Notes under the pieces: generated by a model
What the model was told of the DNA's origin: nothing
What the model saw: the letters and a program-made list of their open reading frames with translations, nothing else
The model's database searches: none
From: Gambelia wislizenii
Lineage: Eukaryota; Chordata; Lepidosauria; Squamata; Crotaphytidae
DNA length: 64,000 nt
NCBI GenBank assembly: GCA_030847615.1
Contig: JAUMIR010000005.1
Span: forward strand, 248,348,645-248,412,644
Direction of reading: 5' to 3'
Part shown: piece by piece, positions 12,079 through 22,740 of the stretch
Layout: each line of letters opens with the position of its first letter
How positions within the stretch are numbered: the first letter of the stretch is position 1
Made by a program: the position numbers and the translations under genes

Positions 12079-12705
12079 AAATCATAGGGTTGTAAGAGGC
12101 CACAAGAGCCATCTAGTCCAACTCCCTGTCATGCAAGAGTACACAACTAAAGCACTTCTGACAGACAGCCATCTAACTTCTGCTTTAAAATCTCCAAAGA
12201 AGGAGAGAGCACCCCCGCCCCCAAGGCAGTCTATTCCACTGTTGAACAACTCTTACAGTCAAGAAATTCTTCCTAATTTTTAGGTTGAATCCCTTTTCTT
12301 GTGATTTCAATCCAGTGGTTTGTAGTCTAGTCTCTAGCAGAAAACAAGCTCACCCATCTTATACATGACATCCCTTCTGGTATTTAAAGGTGGCTATCAT
12401 GTCACCTCTCAGTCTTCTTCAAGCTGAACATAGCCAGTCCCTTCAGTTTTTCCTCATAAGGCTTTGTTTCCAGACCTTTTACCATCTTGTGTGCTCTCCT
12501 CTGCACACTTTCTAGCTTGTCAATATCTTTCTTGAACTGTGGTGCCTAGAACTAGATACAGTAATTCCAGGTGAGGTCTGACCAAAGCAGAGTGGCATAT
12601 GACCTCCCTTGATCAGGATATTATACTCCTGTTGATGCAGCCTAGAACTGCATTAACTCTTTCAGCTGCTGCATCACTCATCCCTTAAAGTTCAGACTTA
12701 TACCT
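12079..12705 (-). mobile_element. CR1 LINE 3' fragment
   Basis: On the minus strand this is the 3' part of CR1, from the [19 protein letters not shown] region to the 3' end (AATCATAGGGTTGTAAGAGG on the plus strand). It is more diverged than the copies at 9.8 and 62.4 kb and has many frame breaks. Confidence 0.88.
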
Positions 12706-12778
12706 AGAGTGGAATAACTGCTGTGCTGACACAGAAGCTACAAGTCACCACTTAACTCCAACAATATCTAGAAAGCTC

Positions 12779-13430
12779 TGTGTGTGTGTGTGTGTGCGCG
12801 CACGCACCTTCAGGTCATTTCTGACTTAGAATCATAGAGTTTAAAGAGACTTCAAGGGTCACACAGTCCAACCCCCTGCCATGCAGGAATACACAATCGA
12901 ATCATTCCCAACAGATGGCCATCCAGCCTCTGTTTAAAACCCTCCAAAGACAGAGACTCCACCACACTCCGAGGCAGTGTATTCCACTTCCGAACAGCTC
13001 TTACTGTCAGGATGTTCTTCCTAATGTTTAGGTGGAATCTCTTTTCCTATAGTTTGAACCCATTGCTCCATGTCCTAGTCTCTGGAACAGCAGAAAACAA
13101 GCTTGCCCCATCCTTAGTACGATATCCCTTCAAATATTTAAACATGGCTATCATGTCCCCTCTCAACCTTCTCTTTTCCAGACTAAACATATCCAGCTCC
13201 CTAAGCCACTCCTCATAGGGCATGGCTTCTAGATCTCCCACCATCCTGGTCACCATCCTCTGGACACATTCCAGCTTTTCAATATCCTTCCTGAATTGTG
13301 GCGTCCAGAAGTGGACACAGTATTCCAGGTGAGGTCTGGACTTATGGTGACCCTTATGTGAACCTATCACTGGATTTTCTGAAGGCTGAGAGTGTGTGAC
13401 TTGCCCAAAGTCACCCAGTGGATGTGTGTG
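12779..13430 (-). mobile_element. tRNA-derived SINE with BovB-like tail, split by CR1
   Basis: The tail (CACCTTCAGGTCATTTCTGA) lies at 12806-12828 and the body resumes at 13339 with ACTTATGGTGACCC, running to the ACTTGCCCAAAGTCACCCAG block near 13400-13421. The tRNA head is missing. A (TG)n/(GC) microsatellite at 12779-12800 forms its tail end. CR1 at 12829-13338 separates the halves. Confidence 0.8.
12829..13338 (-). mobile_element. CR1 LINE 3' fragment nested in a SINE, 6-bp target duplication
   Basis: The minus strand encodes a CR1 C-terminal tail ([29 protein letters not shown]) and ends in the CR1 3' terminus. It is flanked by GACTTA at 12823-12828 and 13339-13344. The flanks are part of the split SINE, so this is an unambiguous CR1 target duplication. 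Confidence 0.93.
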
Positions 13431-13640
13431 TATATGTGCCTTCAAATAGCCTGTCAACTTAAAGCAACCCCATGAACTTCATAGGATTTTCTTAGGCAAG
13501 GAACATTCAGAGGTGATTAGCCAGTTCCTTCATATACAGCATCTGATCTCCCATCCAAGTACTAACTAGAGTTGACCCTGCTTAGATTCCAAGATCAGAC
13601 AGGATTTAGTGCCTTTAGGGTATTTGGGTCCTATTTGGAA
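13424..13640 (-). mobile_element. 5S rRNA-derived SINE with BovB-like tail (copy 1)
   Basis: On the minus strand the head resembles 5S rRNA: the plus strand shows CTCCCATCCAAGTACTAACT and CCCTGCTTAG..TTCCAAGATC, the complement of the 5S internal promoter region. A body and a tail with GTGCCTTCAAAT...ACTTAAAGCAACCCCATGAA follow. The tail resembles that of the tRNA-derived SINEs here, consistent with both using BovB machinery. Confidence 0.85.
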
Positions 13641-14670
13641 GGCTACACATCCTTCATCCCTTGTCTCAATAAATAGTTTAACCCATAGCCCTGACAGCTG
13701 ACTAAATCTGGTGTCTGTTTACACAGCTATAGTTTCCCACTTCAAATCCCAGACCCTCCTTGAAATAAGCTATCTGCACAGTTCCCTCCCCCCTCTCATC
13801 CGCCTTGAAGTCATATTACCTTTTGGACAGAATTTATCAGCAATGAATTCACATTTTATCAAAGAAAATGGTCCAACAAGTAAATCAAACAAACCAATTG
13901 TGCTAGCTGTTATGCAATGCCAAGTAACAAATTGCCAAGAACTGCATTAAGGCAAGAGTGACCTAAGGAAGTTCAAGGAAGGCAAATCTTGGAACATGTT
14001 CATGTTACTCAGGACTGAGAAGAGAGCCAAATATTACCCTAAACAAAGCCTCCATTGACTGCATCAAAAAATAAAAGCAAAGGCCTTTTAATTAAGAAAT
14101 TAATTAAGAGATTTGCTCTGTTTACTTGCAGAAAGCAACAGAACAAACAATAAGGTTGCACGCCTATAATATAATCAGTGATGAACTAAAGAAATGGGTA
14201 TCAGTCGATTCCCTCTCTAGCACTGAAATAAGTGTGTGTTAACAAAATAATTAATCTAATTCCTTTAGTACATGAATTCAATTCATTTTGCTTTTTTATA
14301 TGAGTGCTCTTGGTTGCCTTCCCCCACCCCAACATTATTCTCATATCCCAGAATACAATTTTAAAGAAACTCATTTCACAACTATTTAAAGACACTCTCA
14401 GACCAATCTGTAATTTATGAGCTTGCATACAGCATCCATTTTGGTATGAAGATAGAAATTTGTTGAGTTTCTATTTGTTGAGTACCCATTTTGTACCTCC
14501 CAAGCCTGGCAATGGGTCAAAATGCAGAAACCCCGACATTTCTGAGAGCCACAATATATTTTGGGAAGGAAAAAAGGGCACAGCATTATGTATACATTTG
14601 GTGTAGGGAAAAGAAGCACTTGAAAAAGTGCACACAAACACATTTCAGCAGGTAAGAAAAATGCATTATA
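13641..14670. other. Unassigned AT-rich sequence
   Basis: No gene, RNA gene or identifiable repeat was seen. Confidence 0.4.
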
Positions 14671-14673
14671 GTG

Positions 14674-14850
14674 CATTGTTGTTGTATGCCTTCAAGTCAT
14701 TTCTGACTTATGGTGACCCTAAGGCACCCCTATCACAAGGTTTTCTTGGCAAGATTTCTTCAGAGCCAGTTTGCCACTGCCTTCCTCTGAGGCTGAGAGT
14801 GTGTGAGTTGCCTAAGGTCACCCAGTGGGTTTCCATGGCCGAGTAGGAAA
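14674..14850 (-). mobile_element. tRNA-derived SINE with BovB-like tail, 5'-truncated
   Basis: The plus strand reads TTGTTGTTGTATGCCTTCAA, TTTCTGACTTATGGTGACCC, CTGCCTTCCTCTGAGGCTGA and TCACCCAGTGGGTTTCCATG. This is the tail and body of the tRNA SINE in reverse. The tRNA-like head is missing. Confidence 0.88.
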
Positions 14851-15120
14851 AGTTGAATGGTGGAGATGGATGTAGAGAAAGTAAAAGGAAGATAGGAGAT
14901 AGGTAAAGAGCTTAAGTGATGATGAAGGAAATCCGAAGTAGGGAATATAAAACTAAGTTAATAATCCCAGAGGGAGGAGCATTAACAGGGGAGGTCAGCA
15001 ACATTCGTCACATAGTCAGTCCAGTGTATATTTAGGGCAACTAAAGATACATATGAGTGAAACACTTTCTCCTGAAGGTGTGCCAAACAGAATGTGGTCA
15101 TTCTCTCACCTGTGAAATTT

Positions 15121-15282
15121 TCTTTCAGGACCTGTCTACACTGCAAAAGTACAGCAGTTTGACACCACTTTATCCATCCTAGTTCTATCCTATGGAAAAT
15201 CCTAGTATTCATAGTTTTGTGAGGTATTTAGCCTTTTCTATGAGAAAACTCTGGTGCCTCACCGAACTAACAAATACCAGAA
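15121..15282 (-). mobile_element. MITE fragment, hAT-like family (copy 2), interrupted
   Basis: This is the reverse-sense relative of 2625-2803: GTCTACACTGCAAAAGTACA, GTTTGACACCACTTTA and ATAGTTTTGTGAGG blocks are visible. It stops near 15282, where different sequence with a LINE-like reading frame begins. Confidence 0.55.
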
Positions 15283-15645
15283 GGTCTCCTTGGGCGATGT
15301 TTCTGACTTGTGATTCTTTCTGTGTTGTCGTTTCTCTTCAAAACTTGTTCGGCATGAGTTCTCAAATAAGGCTGCAGCATTGTGGATAGTGCATCTCCAT
15401 GCGTCCCGATGTGAGGCCAGGGCGGACCATTGTTGGTGATCAATTTGGCTGAGCCTGAGATGTTGTTTCAAAGGAGTCCTTGTATCGCTTTTTTGGAGCA
15501 CCCCTCTAACGCTGACCCGTGGCGAGTTCACCGTAGAGTACTATTTTTGGGAGACGATGGTCCTCCCAAATGTAGCAAATGTGGAAATGTAGCAATGTTG
15601 GGAATATGTTTTGTGTGAGAACGTTAAAATAAATATAATTTTTAA
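15283..15645 (-). pseudogene. Remnant of a LINE C-terminal domain, clade unassigned
   Basis: On the minus strand two short open pieces join across a frame change: LPKIVLYGELATGQR (near 15510-15560) and then LKQHLRLSQIDHQQW...AWRCTIHNAAALFE (15300-15500). The pattern of a (basic)-x-LYGEL-x-x-G-x-R segment, then an amphipathic KxxL segment, a W, and AWR..I..A...FE is typical of the C-terminal tail of non-LTR retrotransposon polyproteins of RTE-like and related clades. It is clearly not the BovB, L2 or CR1 tail seen elsewhere here. The catalytic RT domain is absent. Confidence 0.6.
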
Positions 15646-15763
15646 AAAGGGACCTGTTTTCTAAGGCTAACTGTGATGTGGGGAGCAGTGCTGAGGAGGG
15701 AGACTGCACAACAGATCCCAATGCTTTGTAGGCTGCCCTCATGTAAAATGGAGATAATGGAGA

Positions 15764-16670
15764 ACAAAACATATGAGGAAAGATTGGAGAAGCTGGGCAT
15801 GTTCAGCCTGGTGAAGAGAAGACTGAGGGATGAGATGATTTTGTACTCATTAAATACCTCAAGGGCTGTCCCAGAGAGGAAAGAGTAGGTTTATTTTCTG
15901 CTGACCCAGAGAGCATAGGAGCCCTATGTTAATCTATGAACAGACCAGAAGAGACAGAAAAGCCAAGTGGTGGCCAAGAAAGGGTGGCTTGACCCACCTC
16001 CTCAGCTCTGCCTGGAGCAGCTGCCCACATAGCCATGAGCCTCCAAGCAACTCTTCCCTCTTTATACTCTCCAACAGCCCCACCAACAGGGTGCCTCCTT
16101 CCAACCCTGAGTCTGCACTCTCTGCCTCTCCCAGAGGTGGCTGCCCGCCTATGCCCTGCCTCACTTCCCCTTCCCGCCTTTCCCATTGGCCCAAGGCAGA
16201 GACGCTGGTTCACTGGGGAGATGCTCCTCCAGGACATTGCTTTTGCTCCCCCCCCCCCCTTCTCCCACATTGGAAGGCACTTCTCTCCTCTCTTCTTTTT
16301 CATTCTTATCTCAACTGTTTTACCGATCAAGGATTCTGAAGTCTGGATGGGAAGGGATTTTGCTCCCAATGAAGCTATATACCAGGGAAACAGAGAAAAC
16401 ACTGATTTTGCTGGAGGTACCAATAAAAATAAGTTTATTTTATCGATAATTTACATTTTTATTCTTGTTAGTGGTTGTGTGGGCAGGGCCCAGTGCACTG
16501 TTTTGCTTGGGGGGGCTATAATGTTATTAAGACAGCCCTGGTGGTGTCTCTTTCTCTGGACATGTTCGAAAAGAGGGTGGACAGTTACTTGCTGGGGATG
16601 CTTTAGCTCTGCATTGAGCAAGGGGTTTGGAGTCAATGGCTCATGAGGCCACTTCCAACTCTATGATTCT
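15764..16670 (+). mobile_element. Old CR1 fragment split by ~600 bp of other sequence
   Basis: 15764-15925 translates to a diverged CR1 tail (TYEERLEKLGMFSLVKRRLR). 16528-16670 resumes with the CR1 3' end (GTGTCTCTTTCTCTGGACAT, CTTGCTGGGGATGCTTTAGC, CCACTTCCAACTCTATGATT). The two are collinear and only about 100 bp of the CR1 consensus is missing between them, so 15926-16527 appears to be an insertion or replacement. Confidence 0.75.
15926..16527. other. Unidentified insertion with long open frames on both strands
   Basis: Open frames of 137 and over 150 codons on the plus strand and 164 codons on the minus strand overlap here. The composition is pyrimidine-rich on the plus strand (long C/T runs, including about ten C's near 16250), which lowers stop codon frequency. 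I see no known domain. I think the frames are chance, but the segment is foreign to the CR1 around it. Confidence 0.4.
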
Positions 16671-16714
16671 AATAAAAACTATGGCCCTTGACCCCTTAGG
16701 TGCAGTGCCTTTTT

Positions 16715-16815
16715 CCATACCAACAAGTGGCAACTCATGGCTTCCAAGTCAGTGGGTCGGTGAATCTGCCCTTGGTTTTAGCTTGAACTATAAAGAAACT
16801 ACCTGACATTTGTTC
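16715..16815 (+). repeat. Unclassified interspersed repeat (family X, copy 2)
   Basis: Blocks AACAAGTGGCAACTCATGGC, GTGGGTCGGTGAATCTGCCC and TTTTAGCTTGAACTATAAAG align in order with the copies at 11945, 20155, 53465, 54465 and 58608. Confidence 0.5.
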
Positions 16816-16959
16816 ACCCTATGCTTATCTGTCTCTTCTTTGCACTTGTCTCGCTCCTTTGCACTTGAGGGATAATAATTTTTTTAAAAACTTCTCTTAA
16901 ATAAACAAATTACTTCAAAAAGTAAAGAAATCTATTAAAAACAAATACAAAATATTCAC

Positions 16960-17130
16960 ATACTTAGTACTTATTTTTGTATATATCAGATTTCTTAGCA
17001 CAGTATTTTGTGTTTATTTATTTATTGCATATATTAGATTTTGTGGCATAATATATTGTATTTATTTTTTTATAACTCAGATTTTTTTCTCATAATATTT
17101 TGAATTTATTTTTATAAATACCAGTTTTTG
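16960..17130. repeat. Degenerate ~48-bp tandem repeat, AT-rich
   Basis: Three diverged units start near 16981, 17029 and 17072. Each reads ATAT-x-(C/T)AGATTT then a G/C-containing CATA/CACA block, then a TATTTTG-TTTATTTATTT-like run. Confidence 0.6.
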
Positions 17131-19990
17131 CATATATTATTCAACAGTTTGTTTAAGGGGTTTGATTTTTTTTTCCTAGGCTGTATTTTCTTTTGATTTC
17201 TTTTCCTGTTACTTTGGAGATTCCTCCCTCCTACTTTTTGGTTGTTTTTTCTTCCATACTTTACAGTGCTTACCATAACAAACACGTACAGGTCCATGGT
17301 CCAAATTATGTTTTACACAGTCCTTCCTGGGAGGGCATGTGGTAGATTGGGTGGACTAGGATAGGGGTGGGAATCATGTGGGCTGCATGTAGTCCTTAGG
17401 GAGTGGGGTCCACCTCAGCCCTGAATCCTGGTGTGCACGCGCACACACACACCACAAATGGACCAAATATTTTTTCAGCTGGAAAACCACTCTCTAGGGG
17501 TTTTTATCTTTAGTAGTTGGAGCAGGGAGCACCTGAAACAGAAAAAGGGCCAAGAAAGTTACCTGAAATATTACTTTTCTTATTTTGATCTATGGTCGTA
17601 AATAAAGAATGAATGTATGTCCTTTTTTTTTTTGCACAAAATGGTGATCACAGTGGCACAGCCCATGCTGGCCCAACAGATGATGAAAATGACCCTGGAA
17701 TGGGACTTAAGAAATTTGGGTTCTAGTCCTTGCTGAGTGATGACATTCTGTAATGAGAGCCCTGTAGTTTTAAGTACAAAAATGGGTCCCGGCCTGGAGG
17801 CTGAACCCCACTTTTTTGGGGGGGTTGTAATGAGAATCCCCACTTTTTGTCCTTTTAATACACTTTTAAATATGTGGTCCTCCATGAGGCTGATGGGAGA
17901 ATCAAGCTAGGGCTAGAACCATGCTCGCAGGCATGTACAAGCCTGAGGAAAGGCCCTCTCAGATTCCTCAATAAGATTCACACCTCAAGTGAAAGCGAAA
18001 CAGAATTCTTTTGATGCTTGCCATAAGAGTGCTATGTTGTTCCTGAGCATCTCCAGAGGGAAGCGCCCACTGGACCACTTCAAAATGTTAGCTGGCAATC
18101 TCATTGTTATGCAAGGTCTGTTTTCATTATCTCAACATCTACAACTCAAAGACAGTTGTTTGTCATTCATCAGTTTTAAAAATTATCCTTTCCCCACAAC
18201 ACTAACTCATCCTGGAGACTGTTGTAACTTTGGGAATCTTTTGGTAAACAATTGTCTTCCTCTCTAAATTACTCCTTCAGAGGATATTTTGACTATAAAT
18301 ATGACCCAAAATCTCATCTCAGCACACTCAGGACCCCATTTTCTTCCTGCCTCTACGTTCTTCTGTATCATCTTCCCCCCTCTAGTTTCTCCCTTGCTTT
18401 CTTTGCGCTCAGTCTTCTCTTTCCTCCTGAACCTCTAACACCCTGCCCCCCCTTCCTATTTTATCTCCCTCTCCTGGCTGGCTCTCTGCCAAGAAAAGGC
18501 TTCTTTTCTCTGGGTTCTGTAACCTGAACTCTCCACTTCTAACCTCCCTCCCCCCTCTGCAACCATTTGCTGCTTGACGTTAAACACTACTCTCGAGAAG
18601 TTTGCATGCTACTCATGAAGAATTTACCTTTGCTTCACTACTCACAAGGAGTTCTTCTCTTTGGATTGGTATAGTATTGCCTACCAAAGCTTAAAGCTAA
18701 CCCTCTATCTAGCTGCTTCCTACTTTCTTTGATAGTCTTGTATGTGCACTGGATGAATGAATGTGGTGTGGATGCAGTTGAAGTCATTTCCAATAAAGAT
18801 TTTAAGGTTATTTGTTTTCTTTGGTTCGTTGTCTTTCCAGTTAGTACTGGTATACACAGGTAAAAGATCCAGCAGTTATGTGGCCTCTCACATTTGAGCT
18901 AATTTAAATTCCCCAAAGTAAGACCTTGACATGCGTGGAACTTTCCACAGACACTAACAATTCGTGTAACCATTCATTCTCTTTCAGCCTGAACATTCAC
19001 TTTTTCAACACTTCATAGTGTTATTGTAAGAATAAAACTGGGAGGAAGAGAATTACCTATGCTGCCTTAAGCCTTGATGGAAGCAGGGCATAAGTGTAAA
19101 AAATAAACACTTTTCCACGTGGCTTTCTGCAAAATGTAGCTGCTGAGAAGATGTTTACGAAGTTGCTGACCAAGGGTTCCTAGGGATCCATGTAGGTTGC
19201 ACAGACATTATTGAAAAATCTAAGAAAATTCAAGCTGACCTCTTTTTTTTCTTTTTGGAGGCTTCACAATACTAGTCTATACACCCTGTTTTTAGCTTTC
19301 TGGTAGCCTTTAATCAAGGTATTGAAAATAGAAACCAGCTTACTGAAAACCATGTTTGGCCTTAGCTGTTGGGCAGAGCCAAGTGTCTACCCCAGGCAGC
19401 TGTTTTTAGGTATCATGAAAGTGCAGGAAATTGTTAGTTACTCTATTTATTATTATTGAGTATTTATTCTCAGAGAAAGGAGGCGGGTACTATTTGCTAC
19501 ACTGCCTTGGGAAACCAAAAGCCTGGGATCAGGCCTGCTAAATACACTCAATCAAGAAATATGTTCTTTGTTGTTCGAATTGTTGATCTATGAATTGTTG
19601 ATCTATGAATTGATTCCACTATCCATGAAGTTAACTCTTTCATGTTGCTGGGTCAAACATTAGCATTTAAAAGTAGAGTGGGAGCCTTCAGAATAATCTC
19701 TTTAAAAAAAAAAAAAAAAAAAGTCCAAAACTGAACCAGAAAGAAAGAAAGAATTCTTCCCAGAATCCTGTAGCAATCACCTGATTACCTGTTCATTTGA
19801 CCCACTCATTCTGGATAGCTTATTACATGAAATTAGGAGGGGGTGACTGGCTATGTCCAGTAAGTTATAAATTTCTCCTCACATGAGAAAATGGTCCCAC
19901 ATTTATTAAAAAGGCTGTAGAGAGGCTGCTTTGGGAAGGTTGGACCTGGAAGATCTGAATAATTATACACCAGAGTGTAATATATAGAGT
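17131..19990. other. Unassigned sequence with pyrimidine-rich tract
   Basis: No gene or clear repeat was recognised. 18320-18560 is C/T-rich. 19571-19612 contains a short tandem duplication (GAATTGTTGATCTAT twice). A run of about 18 A's lies near 19704-19722. Confidence 0.4.
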
Positions 19991-19999
19991 CTAATTATA

Positions 20000-20082
20000 G
20001 ACCAGAATCTAGCCACCTTGAGCCCTACCTTGGGAGAAAGGTGGGGTATAAATCTAAATAAATAAATAAATAAATAAATATC
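20000..20082 (+). mobile_element. 3' end of an L2-type LINE or SINE with (AAAT)n tail
   Basis: The sequence AGCCACCTTGAGCCCTACCT, then AAAGGTGGGGTATAAAT, then AAATA units is the usual 3' end of L2-mobilised elements in vertebrates. Too little remains to say whether it was a LINE or a SINE. Confidence 0.65.
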
Positions 20083-20154
20083 ACCTTCCTGAGTAAGGTA
20101 AGTCATGACTGATCAGATCGAACCACCTTTGGACAAAACCGATTTTGTAGATCC

Positions 20155-20310
20155 ATTCCATGGCAGTTCATGACTTCCACACCAGTGGAGCAGAGAATCT
20201 ACTCAACCTTAAGGTTTTAAAAGAGCTGTCCAACTTTAGAGGACTTTAAGGAGCTATGCTGAACCTGTTTGGGACATAGGGTTCAGCACTTCAGATAAAT
20301 GGTGTGCCCC
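20155..20310 (+). repeat. Unclassified interspersed repeat (family X, copy 3)
   Basis: The copy shows GGCAGTTCATGACTTCCAC, GTGGAGCAGAGAATCTACTC, a TTTTAAAAGAGCTGTCCAAC block and GGGACATAGGGTTCAGCACT, the last of which also ends copy 1. It is one of the most complete examples of this family in the window. Confidence 0.55.
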
Positions 20311-22120
20311 TGAAAATGGCTCACTCTCTGACCAGAATCCTTAGGTTAGGGGTGGGCAACTGAGGAAGATTAGGGGGATCAAAAGCCCTTCAAGAGACCT
20401 CTAAGGAGTGCACTTGCTCCTGCAAAATAAAATGCCCCTGAAGACCCTCTATGGGACATGGGAGCATAGTTTGGGATCTTCCTGAGCCCATAGAGGGCAT
20501 TTTGGGACATTTTGAGGCAAAAACTTTTGAAAAACTTTGCAAAATTTCATTTTGGCTCTTGGGGTTCAGAGAGGCTCCAAACATGTGGAAATGACCTCTA
20601 CACCCTATGGATCATTTGGGGGCATTTTGGAGGGAATTCAAGAATGAGACATTTCAAAAGTTTTCTTCCTGCTGGATGAAATGGCAATTGTTTTTGCACA
20701 TTTTTGATGATTTTTCACACTTCAGAACATTTTTGTAAAGAAATGCATTTACCTGAAACAACAACTTTTTGTACAGAAAAGTGTGTTCTGTGCAAAATAA
20801 AATATTTTTCTGTACAGAAATTTTTTTTCCTATGCAATTCTCCCCCCTCCCCACACACACACTAAGCAAACTTTATTCATGAATTGGAGGGCGGGTTGAA
20901 ATCTGAAAATCTCACAGCAAATCTGAAGCTTCAGTGACAAACCAGCATCATTTTCTAGAGAAAAGAGTCTCCTCAGAGAAGGTCTGGATACCTTTGAAAT
21001 GGCTCCATTTGGTTCAACATTTGCTCTTCCTCAGAAGCAGATACACATCCCCAGCTTAATATTTGACTGCCTCGTTTGGAAAAAGATAAACCGAAGAACA
21101 AAGCTCATGATAAACTCTTGTCATGAACTTCTGGCAACTGAAGTCATCTTATTTATGGATGCTTGTGTTTTCGTTCTTGATCATGGATCAAGCCTCCTTC
21201 TCCTCCTCTACCTCCTCCCAGATCTTGGCTAATATTTTGGCTTCTTCTGCTTGGCACAGACTTCCAGCTGTCTGGCCAATACTGTTGAACAGAGAGGAGA
21301 CTAGTAAGCAGTACAAATCACTGCCGCATAAGTCATCATGCTGGACACACTTTCCTTCTGGCTGCCTTGCAAGAAACAGCATCCATCCTTTGATGGCATG
21401 AGATCCTGAGGATTTGGAGAAGGAGAAGCTCATCCATCAGATCACAATTATCTACTAAAACTGAGAGCAGAGCCCATCCATCAAGCCCAGGCCATTCCAA
21501 AGATGTCATCCAGTGGCAGTTTCATAATCCAGACACTAACCATTCTCAAAGGAAATGCCACATTTCTTTAACAAAATGATCCACATAGGTAGAAAATAGG
21601 ACAGAAAAAAGAATGGTGTGAGGCTGACATGGTGTGGTACACTATGAAGTGGGAAACCCCTGGTTCCAAACGAATAAGTGAGAGTCAGGATGGTATAGCT
21701 GTACAAGTAGAAATGGGGAAGCACATGGTTCTCCAGTTGCTGTTGGACAGCAGCTCCCAACATGCCACCCCACTGGTTATTCTTGATAGTGCTTCTGCGG
21801 AGTCCACCCTCTTGGCGGCCCGGTGGGTTGCACCACTACTGCTACTGCTGTTAATTCAGTAGTAGAAAATGATGCTGCCCTACAGTTGCCAAAAGTTGGT
21901 GAGTGCTACAGCATCACTCTCTGGTACATTAAGGTGTCAGACCACCCTCTTCCACCAGAAAGCCCTAAAGCAGAACAGCGGGCATTCTGTAGTACAGTTA
22001 CAGGTTTGCTCTATAGTCTATAGTTTGCTCTATAGTCTACATAGTCTTACACTCAATAAGGGGTGTAATATTGTCTATATTGTGTCTATATTGTGAAAAT
22101 ACTCCTCATAGAGTTCAAGC
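20311..22120. other. Unassigned sequence
   Basis: No gene was recognised. 20690-20840 repeats short A/T-rich blocks (TTTTTGTACAGAAA and similar) that loosely resemble 2190-2360 and 28500-28620. 22008-22090 has small tandem duplications of CTATAGTCTA and TGTCTATATTG. Confidence 0.4.
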
Positions 22121-22129
22121 AGAATTTGT

Positions 22130-22420
22130 CTTAATGAGATCCTGCATTAATTGGCTGTATTCAGAAGGAGGGGAGCCAAAACCACCAAAAAGTCTTCACA
22201 ACTTTTCCTGAAGTTTTTTAAAAGCTCCATGGTAACTGCACATTCCCACCCGTTGGGACAACCAATTCACTTTGTTGCACATTCCTGATAAGAACAGAAG
22301 TGGAAAGCTGATTGGTCAGATGTGTGCAGGGGGGAGGAGCTTGCTGGCAAGGCAAGTGCCCCAAACTACCATATTGTATTTTTGCCATAGCGATTGTGTG
22401 CTGAGGCAACAAAACAGTCT
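22130..22420 (+). mobile_element. Unclassified MITE-like repeat (family Y, copy 1)
   Basis: The ordered blocks TTCAGAAGGAGGGGAGCCAA, ACCACCAAAAAGTCTTC, TTTTCCTGAAGTTTTTTAAA and GCTGATTGGTCAGA...GGGGGAGGAGC recur at 26820-27060 and at 59942-60130. The third copy sits inside a DNA element with terminal inverted repeats, which suggests that this copy also derives from such an element. Confidence 0.5.
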
Positions 22421-22675
22421 TTTTTTTCTATTTATTTAAGTGGAATATCACACATCCGCACCTTGGATAGGCTTTTAAACAAAAAATACTGTTCAGCAGC
22501 AGCAACTGGTGGGAATAAAAATGCAAGTAATTCAACAGCAATTATTTGATTCACAGGCATGCCCATTTGAAGAACAACCAACGTGAATCGCTTCACATGC
22601 CTGTGATCTTGCAAAAAAATAAATAAAAAATCACTGAGACAAATGAAAGCCGCTGCTGAATTCTAGTGCTCAGCA

Positions 22676-22740
22676 TTGGACACAGTATTCCAGGTGAGGT
22701 CTGACCAAAGCAGAATATAGTGGCACTATAACTCCCATTT
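22676..22740 (-). mobile_element. Internal CR1 fragment
   Basis: The plus strand reads TTGGACACAGTATTCCAGGT and GAGGTCTGACCAAAGCAGAA, the reverse of the CR1 PHLEYCVQ coding block. It is short, with no 3' end. Confidence 0.8.

Noticed and set aside
13530..13620. 5S rRNA gene on the minus strand
   Set aside because: Only a diverged promoter-proximal part is present and it continues into a SINE tail.
16035..16646. 203-codon plus-strand open frame
   Set aside because: Runs from an unidentified pyrimidine-rich segment into the 3' end of a CR1, contains homopolymer-coded stretches, and has equally long frames on the opposite strand.
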